Below, piece by piece: positions 44,601 to 54,620 of a stretch of DNA of 64,000 nucleotides. The first letter of the stretch is position 1. Each line of letters starts with the position of its first letter. The translations under genes were made by a program, and so were the position numbers. The notes beneath the pieces are model-generated. The model did no database searches and was not told the DNA's origin. It saw nothing but the letters and a program-made list of their open reading frames with translations. Source of the stretch: Phytopythium helicoides (Eukaryota > Oomycota > Peronosporomycetes > Pythiales > Pythiaceae); contig JANFNE010000012.1 in assembly GCA_024867545.1 (NCBI GenBank), positions 248,001 through 312,000 of the forward strand. The letters are read 5' to 3'.

Positions 44601-46217
44601 ATTCAAGTCCGCGCCAAGATCTACTAGGTATTGCACAACATCCAAGTGACCACCTTTAGCAGCACTCAACAAAGCCGTCTGCCCGTCGTTATCAGTAGCA
44701 TTCACGTCGGCACCGGCATCAACGAGGTACAGCACAACGTCTAAATGACCACCACAAGCAGCGCTCATCAAAGTCGTCCACCCGTCGTTATCAGTAGCAT
44801 TTAAGTCAGCACCGGCATCAACGAGGTACTTCACAACGCCCAAGTGACCACCTTTAGCAGCACCCAACAAAGCCGTCCACCCGTCGTTATCAGTAGCATT
44901 CACGTCGGCACCGGCATCAACGAGGTACAGTGCAGCGTCGAGGTGACCGCCATGTAGACTTCTCAACAAAGCCGTCACTCCGTTTTTATGAGCAGTGTTC
45001 ACATCTGCACCGGCAGCAATAACATGCTTTACAATGTCCAAGTGGCCGGTTTTAGCGGCCACAGTCAAAGCCGTCCACCCGTCTTTATCAGTAGCTTTCA
45101 CGTCGGCACCGGCATCAATGAGGTACAGTGCAGCGTCGAGGTGACCGCCACGAGCAGTGCTCATCAAAGCCGTCCACCCGCCTTTATCAGTAGCATTTAC
45201 GTCGGCACCAGCATCAACAAGGTACTTCACAACACCCAAGTGACCACCTTTAGCAGCGCTCATCAAAGCCGTCCACCCGTCGTTACCAGTCGCATTCACG
45301 TCGGCACCGACATCAAAGAGGTACTTCACGACGTCCAAGTGATCACCACGAGCAGTGTTCATCAAAGCCGTCCACCCGTCGTTATCAGTAGTATTTAAGT
45401 CAGCACCAGCATCAACGAGGTACTTCACAACAGCCAAGTGACCACCATAAACAGCGCACATCAAAGCCGTCCACCCGTCGTTATCAGTAGCATGTACATC
45501 GGCACCAGCATCAAAGAGGTACTTCATAGCGTCCAAGTGACCACCACGAGCAGCGCTCATCAAAGTCGTCCACCCGTCGTTATCAGTAGCATTTAAGTCA
45601 GCACCGGTATCAACGAGGTACTTCATAACGTCCAAGTGACCACCACGAGCAGCACCCAACAAAGCCGTCCATCCGTCGTTATCAGTAGCACTCGTATCCG
45701 CGCCAACATCAATGAGGTACTTCACAATCTCCAAATGACCACCATAAGCAGCTTCTGACAGCGCCATTCCTCCGTACTCTTCCTCCCCAGCGGCCTTCAA
45801 TACAGCATCCCAGTCACTGTCGACGCCAGCATTCACGCCCACACCGCTCTCAACGAGGTACTTCACTACGTCCAAATGACCATATCGAGCTGCCATCTTC
45901 AAAGGAGTCCACCCATCGTCGGCGGTCGCATTCACATCGGCGCCGAGATCCACCAGATACTTCGCAACATCCAAGTGGCCACTCCCAGCAGCCCTCATCA
46001 ATGCCGTCGATCCCTTCTTGGCTGTCACACTCACATCTGCGCCGCAGTCAACGAGAAACTTCACGACCTCCAAGCAACCATTGCTAGATGCTCCCACAAG
46101 CGCCGTTCTCCCGCCTTCATCTCTTGAGTTGACATCTGCTCCACCATCCACAAGCCTTCGTACAGCCGCCAAGTCTCCCTTCTCGGCAGCAACAACAAGC
46201 TCCTCTAGTCTCTCCAT
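41672..46217 (-). pseudogene. Ankyrin-kinase copy C, decayed, pseudokinase deleted
   Basis: Same ancestry as copies A and B. From ATG 46217 (MERLEELVVAAEKGD) about 20 ankyrin repeats run to about 44271, with an insertion (GVDSDWDAVLKAAGEEEYGG) shared with copy B, showing close duplication. Damage follows: a degenerate repeat zone with stops and frame changes (about 44100-44270); loss of about 0.7 kb after SWLDAQVALKLF...EKEVT, removing nearly the whole first kinase domain, with a TGA just after the join; TAG at 43432-43434 where B has Gln; TAA at 42037-42039 where B has Tyr; another TAG near 41999 and a frameshift near 41975. Between these a 437-residue frame keeps an intact second kinase (GSGGFGSVYLAKW, HCDLKCNN, DFGLS, GAWHWLAPE). 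The C-terminal block ends at 41672. The mix of stops, deletion and indels is real decay rather than read error; the kinase frame could still be expressed as a fragment. Confidence 0.85.
44400..45770 (-). repeat. Near-identical 99-bp tandem repeats encoding ankyrin units of copy C
   Basis: About 14 units of 99 bases, each one 33-residue repeat of the type GWTALMSAARGGHLDVVKYL then VDAGADVNATDND. Successive units differ at few bases, far less than the units of copies A and B, indicating recent amplification or gene conversion. Regular slippage between units would make the copy number unstable and the assembly here less reliable. Confidence 0.85.
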
Positions 46218-47159
46218 CTCAACCTCTGCACTGCACAATTCAAGACGAAAACGAGCTTCCTTCCCCTTGTCAAAAACCACACTGATCGTTCGCCCGACAC
46301 CTACGCGCAGACCGCACTGCTCTGCACTTGGTGAGATCTTTGCCGATCCGAGCTGCGATCAGTGATGTTCCCCATCCTTCCCGAAGTGACTCACAGATCG
46401 AGCATCAACCCACCCAAACAACCGCTCCGATGGGTTCACGCACCATCAGTCACTCGTCCTGCCATCAACTCCTTCCTACTGCTCTTCTTCGTCACCAAAC
46501 GCTGACAGTTATCACGCACTCCCTGGTGCTTGGGCTCAGACTGCAGCTGCGTTCGTTGCTCGACGTCCTTAGAGACAAGTGACGCTCAGTGCAACGACTA
46601 ACAGTCGATCCACCGATCTGAGTTCATTCTCGCTCGCTCGCTCGCTGGTTGTGAAGCTGACGTGGTTGGGGATCCTCTTCTCTCCTCTCCTAGCATCTGT
46701 GTAGAACGGAGAGTCCCCATTGCCGTTGAAGGGTGTCAACGATTGACGCAAAGAGATCAATGGATGCATCACTTCGGATGCCACATTGTGGTGAGGACAA
46801 CAACTAGCGAGTGTCCGTGAGCTGGAGAGTCTGAAAAAGACCTGCGCGATCTCAGCTCCGGTTGCGTCTCAACCTTCTTCAGTAAGCCCACGTCAATTGA
46901 GAAAGCAGCTCATTCGAGACGGACTCGCCCCGTGACCGAGCAGGGATGTCGGCGTGGACACGATTCGTCGCGGTTGACTCTCACCACACCACGTCCAGAG
47001 CCGCCTCGAGGCAACATCGCTCAGCTCCTCCAGGTTGCTAGCCGCGATGCTTCACTCTTTGCATCGAATAACTGCTCTTTGCCTCCTGCACGAATCAGGT
47101 TGTCGGGAAGATGAAGCCCAAGCTTAGACTCGAAGGCAAAAGTCAGCGCTCGCTCCGCC
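46218..47159. other. Intergenic region upstream of copy C
   Basis: Promoter side of copy C (-) and 3' flank of the small candidate gene (-). On the minus strand a protein-like frame (LDINEAERALTFAFESKLG, continuing to LPDNLIRAGGKEQLFDAK) ends at 47021 and might be a frameshifted continuation of the candidate at 47160-47460. Nothing else is recognised. Confidence 0.35.
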
Positions 47160-47460
47160 TCATTGATGTCCAGAAGACAAAGAGGAGAGCACGAGTTCCC
47201 CATCGAGGAACGCAGAGCAGTCTCGGATCTCCGCGACAATTAGACGTGGGCATCATCGGCTACTCGCGTCAACCGATCAAGAGCTCCGTACCAGCAGCGG
47301 CAGCGACAACTTCTGGGTTCTTGGCGAAGTTAGCAATAGCCTTGGCCCTCTCGGTCTTTGTCTAAGGAAGTACTACGTCGGTGGGTGGGAACGAACTCTG
47401 TCAGCGATCAACCTGAGTGGAGAGTTTGCCATTGAGTGGGCGTGCATCAGCAACTCTCAT
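47160..47460 (-). CDS. Possible small three-exon gene of unknown function
   Basis: Not recognised. Read on the minus strand with short introns: exon 1 47460-47413 (MRVADARPLNGKLSTQ), exon 2 47361-47274 (TKTERAKAIANFAKNPEV then VAAAAGTELLI), exon 3 47221-47160 (DCSAFLDGELVLSSLSSGHQ, stop). Frame is kept across both joins, giving 65 residues, and the ATG sits in an A-rich context. Against it: both donors are weak (GTTGAT, GTTGAC) and the introns are only 51-52 nt. One more frameshift in exon 3 would extend the protein to 47021. The composition looks like real protein, but the call is tentative. Confidence 0.3.
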
Positions 47461-48021
47461 TTTCTTTGGCACGTGATACTGAACGGCGGTTTTTTCCTGC
47501 GCAGTGTTGGGCAGTGGCGAGCGTCGGATGGCCTCGACTGAGCTGCTGAGAACTGGAAGGCGATGCCAGGGCGGGCTATGGTGCTGAGTTTTTTTTAGCA
47601 GAATAATGATACACTAGAAGGATTTTAGGCTGGACGAAAGGCGGACAAAGGTGGCAGGTGAGAGCAAGAAAGAAAGCGAGTAGATGAGGGCTTTCGTTTT
47701 TGCTGATGAATGTGCGAGCCGATTGATGAGGACAAGGAGTCCAAAAAAGCACCTAAAACTGCTAGAGCGAGAGATGGTGGTATCGAACGAGGAGCTGGAG
47801 AAATTCATAATCGAGGGCAAAGTGAGTCGCTGATACGAAGAACTAGTCGAAGAAAGCTCGATATGAGATGGTTTCGGCAATCATCGCTATGGTTACACTA
47901 CGAGCTGGTTCACTTGACCTTCAAGGAATTCGCAAACCAGCAGACCGTGGGAACAAGGACGTTGAGGATAGACAGTTGGTTTGCGCGCATTTTCACAATA
48001 CATCACGACTGAAGCAAGGAC
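47461..48021. other. Intergenic region
   Basis: 5' flank of the small candidate gene and 3' flank of copy B (-). AT-richer than the genes; no supported feature. Confidence 0.35.
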
Positions 48022-51000
48022 TCATGCTCCGTCGGGGCCTGCGGTGTCTTGTTCCTCAATACCTAACAACTGTGAAGCCACGGACGAGTCGACCCCCAAG
48101 ATCTCGTAGCACCGTCGCCTCCAATCGTGGACTCTCCTCGTTACCATGTCATCACCGCCATCGAACCTCACAAACACTGCAGCTATCAGCTTATCCAGTC
48201 GACGATGGAGATCGTAGGACTGAAGGGACAACTGAGTGAAGTCCACAAGTGAGTCCGAGTGTAAAGATATGACCTTGCTCCTAGACTCGGCGTCAGCTGA
48301 AAGCAACCCAAGACGGCACATTGCATCGATGTTCCCGTCGGCATCGAATCGTGTCTGAATATCCTCGATTCGGGTCCACAGCAGTTCGTGTACTTGATAA
48401 ATCTTGCTACGAGGACTCCCATCTGGCAAAACGGCTAGCTCATGCGCTACGAGATTCTTGGTCGAGGACACCAGATTCAACACATCGAGTTGTGACAAAA
48501 TACTTTCTGGTCTCTTGAATGGATGTTGTTTGTGCTGATGGCTCCCAGCCAACACAGCTAATTCGTCGACTACAGTGCACATCTGGATGCGCTCGCTGGG
48601 ATCGAACTTGCACATTCTTTGGACGAGCTCCCACTGAACATCTGTACATCCAAGCGGACGATCAGGTAATTTGTCGCGTTTCATGTAGTACTTGACGGTT
48701 TCTCTATCTGCGAGTTGCCAAGGAACTCGTGGTGGCATCTTGTCATGCTCTTCGGGTTCAGCCTGTGCTACTGCTACCACTCGAAGTGCCTCAATGATGC
48801 ACATTCCAAATGAATACACGTCCGACTCGCGAGTAGGAGTCTCGATATCTCCAAGCATCAACTCCGGTGCCAACCAGTGCCACGCACCAGTGATATTGCC
48901 TCTGTTCTTGCCTTTGTCGTTACTACCAAAGCTTGTAGCCAAACTCAAACCAAAGTCCGTCACCTTCGCCTTCTTATCGCTTCCCACCACAATATTATTG
49001 CACTTCAAGTCACAGTGCACGATGCCTCGCTCATGCAAGTACAGCAAACCGAGTGCAGCTTCGTGGAGCTTCGTCCATATCTCGTTGGGGTGTTTCAATA
49101 GATATTTGTCCAGTGACCCGTTCGATGCGTACTCGCACACGAAGAACGGCTGGCGTCCAACATGACAGGCACCAAATAAGCGAACAACATGTGGGTGGCT
49201 GAGGTTGAACCAGATGCTAGCTTCGCGTTCAAACGTTGAGCGCTCCGTAGTCTGAAAGCTCTTTTTGATGCTATTTGCACTAGTTTGAACGTCCAATGAC
49301 CAAGCTGAGGATGTTGTCAATGCCCATGTGGACGAATCCTCCTCGTCACTTGAATGAGATGATTCTAGACGTTTGACAACCACGTCCGAATCCAACCATT
49401 TTGCGAGATACACGCTTCCAAAACCACCGGATCCGATTTCAATTTGACCACCCTTCGTTTGAGCCAACTCGTACCAAGGTATAAACCAGATCGGCAACTT
49501 CGTCGTAAAATCTTTATTCGCATCCAGTCTGGACTTCAGGTCGTCGTATGCCTTCTGCATAATCTCACGCTGACCATCCGAGTAGTTTTCACCTCGCTCG
49601 TTGATTTCCGAGTGCAAATACGATAGGAATGCCGCTCGCTCCTCGCTCGTCTCAAGTTCGTCCAGAATGAGCCACGTCTTCGAAATCTCAGAAATGAGCA
49701 TTTGGGTCTCCTGCGTGCGACAAGAAACGTCGTCATCACTGGTGCTCTGAGCAACTTGGTGGATGCCAATCTGTTTCTTGAGAGCTGTAATGCGTCGACG
49801 CAGTGCATACACGTTGTTTCCAGTGGCTCTCGTTGACGATAATTGAACCACAAGTGCAGTTTGACTGGCATTCTTGAGCAAGCTCGTTGAATCTCGTAAC
49901 AAATTACACATTTGCTGAACTACTGGTGTTGGTTGTGGTGCCTTTTGGATAGCCTCGTAGATGTGTCTGAGGTCTTCGATAACCGATTGATAGGTAAAGG
50001 AATCGCTTGGTGATGCGGCAGTCCTGATTTCATGCAAGTCTTGGATTTCTAACCACTGTCTTGCCAACTCGGTGTACCAGTATTTATTATCACTGGAGTG
50101 GAGGTCTGGCGTCTGAAGATTCAGAGATTCGGTTTCGCTGCTGCTTATGTATTCTTGCATTGCAAGAGCTTCAAACATACGAGCACAATCGGAGGCAGAC
50201 AGTCGGAGAGTCGGTTCTTGGCAGCAAATTTGTTTGATCAGACTTTCGCAGTCACTGGAGATTTGAGCAGGTTGGTGATACCAACTATCGTTTGATTCCG
50301 GCGACCATTGCGCTTTGAGCCAGCGAGCTCCTTGCTCGTCTTCATTACACCATGGGATCTTTCTTGTCACTACCTCAACCATGGACAAACCAAGAGCGTA
50401 CACATCAGACGCAGAAGTGGGTTTTCCGCCCATCAGCAGTTCGGGTGACTGCCATCGCCATGATCCAACAAACCCACGGGATGCTGGCCCCGCAGACTCA
50501 AGACCGCTCTTCGAATTTGATGACCCGCTCAAACCGAAGTTCGCGAGCTTTGCTTGACCGTCATCTCCAATCAAAATGTTGCTCCCTCGAAGATCACCAT
50601 GGATGATACCACGTTCATGCAAATATGCCAGACCCAGTGCTGCATGATGCAGATACTTCCATGGTCTCTGACTCCCTGGCTCAAATGTCTTGAGATAATC
50701 TACCACGGACCCTTTGTTTGCAAGTTCACACACAAATAGGTTGTGACCAACGTCGCATGCACCATAGAGCTTTAAAACGTTCGGATGCCGTAGCTGGTGC
50801 CATAAAGTCACCTCATTGACAAATGAGGTATTGGCAGCGTCGGGGATGAACAACTTTAGTGCGACGTAAGCGTCGAGCCATGTGCCAATATAGTCTGTGG
50901 CTGTGTTATCATCGCCGGTGATTTGCTTGATGTTGAGCTCGAAGGGAGAAATAAATAGTTTGTTGCTCCTCAAAGCGATTGTGTTGGAGGTTGCTGGGTT

Positions 51001-52737
51001 AGTTTCAGTCAACGACATGGTGGATCTCGATGCGAATTGGACCAGCATTTGGTAAATATTAAGGTGTCCATTTTGAGCTGCAACTCCGATTGCCGCCATA
51101 CCATCATTGTTGACAGCCTTGACGTCAACTTTGCATTCGAGAAGATACTTCGCAATGTCCAAGAGACCATCTCGAGCGCTCTTGATCAACGCTGTCTCTC
51201 CATCCCTATCTGCAGCATTTACATCTGCGCCGTGGTCGGCCAGATACCTCACGAGGTTCAAGTGCCTACTCTGAACGGCCCAAATCAAAGCTGTCCGGCC
51301 ATCATTATCTGTAGCATTCGTATCTGCGCCGTAGTCGAGCAGGTACGTCAAAATGTCCAAATCACCATTGATTGCAGCCAGCAATAGAGCAGAATCTCCG
51401 TCGTCAGCAGTAGCATTCACATCGGCACCATTGGCAACAAGAAACTTCACAAGATCTATATGGCAAATTCCAGCAGCCCAAATCAAAGCTGTCCGTCCGC
51501 CCTTGTCAGTGGCATTCACATTCGCGCCACAACTAACGAGGTACTTAACAATGTCCAAATGGCCATTGAATGCAGCGTTCGCCAAAGCTGTCTCTCCGTC
51601 GTTGTCCGAAGTATTCACATCCGCTCCACTCTCCACAAGATACTTCACAGCGTCCAAGTGTCCCCCTCGAGCAGCTTTTAGCGAAGCCGTCTCTCCGTCG
51701 TTGTCACAAGCATTTACATCAGCACCGTACTCAACAAAACACTTCACGACATCCACATGGCCATCGCGTGCGGCCTTCATCAGAGCTGTTTCGTGTTCGT
51801 TGTCTGTAGCATTCACATCTGCGCCACCACAGCTGACGAGGTAGCGGACTATTTCCAGGTGACGAATTCCTGCAGCCCAAATCAAAGCTGTTGATCCCAC
51901 GTTGTCTGTGGCATTTGCATTCGCACCGCACTCAACGAGGTACTTTACAACTTCAAAGTGACCATTGAATGCAGCCTTTGCCAAAGACGCCTCGCTGTTG
52001 TTGCCAGTAGCGTTCACGTCAACGCCGCAGCCAACCAGATGCACGACAATATCCAAGCGGCCATCCCGAGCGGCTTTCGTGAAAGCCGTATCTCCATTAC
52101 TGTCAGTCGCATTCACATCCGTGCCGCGTTCGATGAGGTACTTTACCACGTCCAAATGACCACATCGAGCAGCCTTCATGAAAGCTGTCTCACCGTCGTA
52201 GTCAGTAGCGGTTGCATCGGCGTCGTGATCAAGGAGGAACTTAACAACGTCTAAATGACCGGCCCAAGCAGCTTCTGAGAGCGCCATGCTCCCGAATTCA
52301 CCTGCTGCAGCCTCCACGACAGCGTCCCAATCACTGTCGACGCCAGCATTCACATCTGCACCGCACTCAACGAGGAATTTTACAACGTCCAAGTGACCCT
52401 GCCGAGCTGCCATCTTCAAAGGAGTCCATCCGTCGTCGGCAGAAGCGTTCACGTCGGCGTTGAGGCCAACCAGGCGCTTCACGACGGCCAAGTGACCACT
52501 CCCAGCAGCCTTTATCAATGCCGCTGATCCCTTCTTGGCTGTCACATTCACATCCGCGCCGCAGTCAACGAGAAGCTTCACGGCCTCCGAAATGCCATTG
52601 TCAGCTGCTCCCACGAGTGCCGTACTTCCGTCTCCATCTCTTGCATTCACAACTGCTCCACTGTCCACAAGGCTTCGCACAGCACCCAAGTCTCCCGTCT
52701 CAGCAGCAGCAGCAGCAGCAGCAAGCTCCTCCTCCAT
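48022..52737 (-). CDS. Ankyrin-pseudokinase-TKL kinase, intact copy B
   Basis: One uninterrupted exon of 1571 residues from ATG 52737 (MEEELAAAAAAAETGDLGAV); an in-frame ATG at 52821 would add 28 residues but lacks support from copies A and C. Residues 1-570 are about 17 ankyrin repeats. Kinase-like domain 1 (about 596-865) keeps VALK Lys628 and HGD Asp715 but has no glycine loop and reads NFG at 733-735 for DFG, so probably a pseudokinase. A helical linker (about 885-1075) contains SEISKTWLILDELETSEERA. Kinase domain 2 (about 1098-1400) has GSGGFGSVY at 1102, Lys1122, HCDLKCNN at 1241, DFG at 1261 and GAWHWLAPE; a complete TKL-type, non-RD kinase. A C-terminal block (SYDLHRRLDKLIAAVF; HDWRRRCYEILGVDSS) is conserved in all copies. 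No signal peptide or membrane helix, so presumably cytosolic. Substrate unknown. Confidence 0.9.
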   Translation of the reverse strand: MEEELAAAAAAAETGDLGAVRSLVDSGAVVNARDGDGSTALVGAADNGISEAVKLLVDCGADVNVTAKKGSAALIKAAGSGHLAVVKRLVGLNADVNASADDGWTPLKMAARQGHLDVVKFLVECGADVNAGVDSDWDAVVEAAAGEFGSMALSEAAWAGHLDVVKFLLDHDADATATDYDGETAFMKAARCGHLDVVKYLIERGTDVNATDSNGDTAFTKAARDGRLDIVVHLVGCGVDVNATGNNSEASLAKAAFNGHFEVVKYLVECGANANATDNVGSTALIWAAGIRHLEIVRYLVSCGGADVNATDNEHETALMKAARDGHVDVVKCFVEYGADVNACDNDGETASLKAARGGHLDAVKYLVESGADVNTSDNDGETALANAAFNGHLDIVKYLVSCGANVNATDKGGRTALIWAAGICHIDLVKFLVANGADVNATADDGDSALLLAAINGDLDILTYLLDYGADTNATDNDGRTALIWAVQSRHLNLVRYLADHGADVNAADRDGETALIKSARDGLLDIAKYLLECKVDVKAVNNDGMAAIGVAAQNGHLNIYQMLVQFASRSTMSLTETNPATSNTIALRSNKLFISPFELNIKQITGDDNTATDYIGTWLDAYVALKLFIPDAANTSFVNEVTLWHQLRHPNVLKLYGACDVGHNLFVCELANKGSVVDYLKTFEPGSQRPWKYLHHAALGLAYLHERGIIHGDLRGSNILIGDDGQAKLANFGLSGSSNSKSGLESAGPASRGFVGSWRWQSPELLMGGKPTSASDVYALGLSMVEVVTRKIPWCNEDEQGARWLKAQWSPESNDSWYHQPAQISSDCESLIKQICCQEPTLRLSASDCARMFEALAMQEYISSSETESLNLQTPDLHSSDNKYWYTELARQWLEIQDLHEIRTAASPSDSFTYQSVIEDLRHIYEAIQKAPQPTPVVQQMCNLLRDSTSLLKNASQTALVVQLSSTRATGNNVYALRRRITALKKQIGIHQVAQSTSDDDVSCRTQETQMLISEISKTWLILDELETSEERAAFLSYLHSEINERGENYSDGQREIMQKAYDDLKSRLDANKDFTTKLPIWFIPWYELAQTKGGQIEIGSGGFGSVYLAKWLDSDVVVKRLESSHSSDEEDSSTWALTTSSAWSLDVQTSANSIKKSFQTTERSTFEREASIWFNLSHPHVVRLFGACHVGRQPFFVCEYASNGSLDKYLLKHPNEIWTKLHEAALGLLYLHERGIVHCDLKCNNIVVGSDKKAKVTDFGLSLATSFGSNDKGKNRGNITGAWHWLAPELMLGDIETPTRESDVYSFGMCIIEALRVVAVAQAEPEEHDKMPPRVPWQLADRETVKYYMKRDKLPDRPLGCTDVQWELVQRMCKFDPSERIQMCTVVDELAVLAGSHQHKQHPFKRPESILSQLDVLNLVSSTKNLVAHELAVLPDGSPRSKIYQVHELLWTRIEDIQTRFDADGNIDAMCRLGLLSADAESRSKVISLHSDSLVDFTQLSLQSYDLHRRLDKLIAAVFVRFDGGDDMVTRRVHDWRRRCYEILGVDSSVASQLLGIEEQDTAGPDGA
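52699..52723 (+). repeat. (AGC)n trinucleotide repeat in copy B
   Basis: About eight tandem AGC/GCA units at the 5' end of copy B. On the coding strand they form GCT codons and give the alanine run after MEEEL. Confidence 0.85.
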
Positions 52738-53161
52738 CCCCACCGCGGCCACAGCCGACCCGCACCTTCCACCTCGCCGCGTCAATATGCAAGCGCACTT
52801 GCGATGACCATCAAGAAGCATGAGACCGGTTTGTAACCGGTTTTCAGGTGGTCAGGATGTCGGCAAGTGATGACTCAGGAGGCGAAACTGATGTCAACCT
52901 TGAAGCCCGAGCCGCATTTGATGGTCGATTGGTCAACTCTCTCATCGTGAGCCACACAGCAGGTCCCATCCTGCTCTCCCAACTTTTTATCTCTATCTGT
53001 CGCTCTCCTGCCGATGGAGCGATTCCGGATGAATGTTGATGCCTCAGTTTCTCGACATCGTGAACAAAATGGAGAGCTAAAGTAAAAGAGAAAATTGACG
53101 ATCTCTCAATTCATTCGCGTTGGCCAGGTGATGACTGTGGTGCTAGGCTGCAGCTGACGCC
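52738..53161. other. Promoter region of copy B
   Basis: Between copy B and the ankyrin-only gene, which is transcribed in the same direction. It has no supported gene; the in-frame extension of copy B to 52821 lies here. Confidence 0.4.
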
Positions 53162-54181
53162 TCAGATTTGGCTTCGCAGGTAGTTCAATATCTCGCCGTG
53201 ATGTCCGTTTCCCGCGATGGTCAAGGCACTCTCTCCACCTGTCGTCGCCATCACGTCTGCACCATTTTCGACCAGACTTCGAACTGCTTCAAAGTCACCA
53301 GAATCCGTCGCCCACATCAAGGCTGTCCATCCAGTATGGTCGACCGCATTGGCATCTGCTCCTCGATCAATCAAGTGCCTGATGATTTCAGCCCCTTGGG
53401 AACGCGCAGCCACCATCAGAGGTGTTGATCCTTCATCGTCGACGGCGTTCGCGTTGGCACCTCTGTCGAGTAGGTAGCTGATGATTTCTTCGCTCCCTTG
53501 AGCTATTGCCATCATCAAAGGTGACGAGTTCATCGAGTCTGCAGCATCGACGTCCAAGCCAATGTCAGCGAGGAGCCGAACAACTTCAACATTCCCGTGG
53601 GCAACACCCCTCATCAGAGCTGTCTTTCCGTCGACGTCAGTTGCGTTTGTATCTGCCCCGTTGTCGGCAAAGTAGCGGATTACATCGAGATGCCCTCCTT
53701 CAGCAGCGAGCATCAATGCTGTGGTCCCATCAAAAACGCAAGCACTAATATCGGCGATCTCGCCGACAAGTCGCAGGATCACGTCGACGTGTCCGCGTTC
53801 TGCTGCAAACAACATCGCCGTCCATCCTTCTGGATCCGTCGCGTTGACATCTGCGCCATGGTCGATGAGGGTTTCAACGATATCCAAATCTCCGATGCTT
53901 GCTGCTAGCATCAACGCGATGCATCCGCTTTCGCTCTGCACGCGAGCCCCGCGCTCGATGAGAATTCTTACCAAACTCAAATGGCCGCCACCGGCAGCCA
54001 TATCTGATGCTGCTCTCCCTTTTGAGTCGGCAGAGTTCACATCTACTCCGCCATCGAGAATGCGTAGAACGACTTCCACTTCCCCCTCGAGTGCCGCATA
54101 AACGAGCTTTTCCACCTGCTGAAGCCTGTTGTCATGCTCAGCGTGCTGTCGACCGCGTACCTCTCCAAACCTCTCAGTCAT
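53162..54181 (-). CDS. Ankyrin-repeat protein, ankyrin only (339 residues)
   Basis: Single intact exon from ATG 54181. After a short charged leader (MTERFGEVRGRQHAEHDNRL) come about nine ankyrin repeats, e.g. GWTAMLFAAERGHVDVILRL and GKTALMRGVAHGNVEVVRLL, ending at a natural last repeat (HHGEILNYLRSQI). No kinase or membrane segment. It lies directly upstream of copy B on the same strand, but the two are separated by 424 bases and need not be co-transcribed. Probably a binding partner or a shortened family member. Confidence 0.8.
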   Translation of the reverse strand: MTERFGEVRGRQHAEHDNRLQQVEKLVYAALEGEVEVVLRILDGGVDVNSADSKGRAASDMAAGGGHLSLVRILIERGARVQSESGCIALMLAASIGDLDIVETLIDHGADVNATDPEGWTAMLFAAERGHVDVILRLVGEIADISACVFDGTTALMLAAEGGHLDVIRYFADNGADTNATDVDGKTALMRGVAHGNVEVVRLLADIGLDVDAADSMNSSPLMMAIAQGSEEIISYLLDRGANANAVDDEGSTPLMVAARSQGAEIIRHLIDRGADANAVDHTGWTALMWATDSGDFEAVRSLVENGADVMATTGGESALTIAGNGHHGEILNYLRSQI

Positions 54182-54620
54182 ATCACCTCAACGGATTCAA
54201 TTGAGGCTGTCGAGATCTTTGGCGGCAATGACGTGCGCTCAAGTAGCTGTCAACGCCACAGTACCACTGCTCAAGTAAAGACCTCCGCTCAAGTAAAGAT
54301 ATGAACATCGTGTAGCTGAGGCTGAGTCTATTGTGATGATCGATTGAATAAGTTACTTCGTGATCAACATGTTTTGTGCTACTCCGTAGAACTGCATCCA
54401 TGTTGTAATAGTTGCCGTGATTGGAGACCACTGCCTGAAATCAATCAAAGAGTCAACTGCATGATTGGCACATCAGCGTTCTGCTTTCTTCATCAAACAC
54501 GCGAGCCCTCAGCATGTTTCCCTTGTCAATGAAATGAAGACTGCGAAAATCTCAAAAGTACTTTACTTGTAGGTTTGTCTCTCTTTTCTCCACACCACTC
54601 TACTGTACGTCACTCTCAGC
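54182..54620. other. Intergenic region
   Basis: Between the ankyrin-only gene start (-) and the START-FYVE-PUB gene end (-). A near-repeat (CTCAAGTAAAGA, twice within 54270-54300) is the only notable detail. Confidence 0.35.

Noticed and set aside
44400..45770. Regular repeats resembling a CRISPR-like or satellite array
   Set aside because: Period is 99 bases with no unique spacers, and each unit encodes one ankyrin repeat; it is a coding tandem repeat in a eukaryote.
52738..52821. Upstream in-frame ATG at 52821 as the start of copy B
   Set aside because: Copies A and C begin at the position equivalent to 52737, and the 28 extra residues resemble neither; kept as an alternative only.
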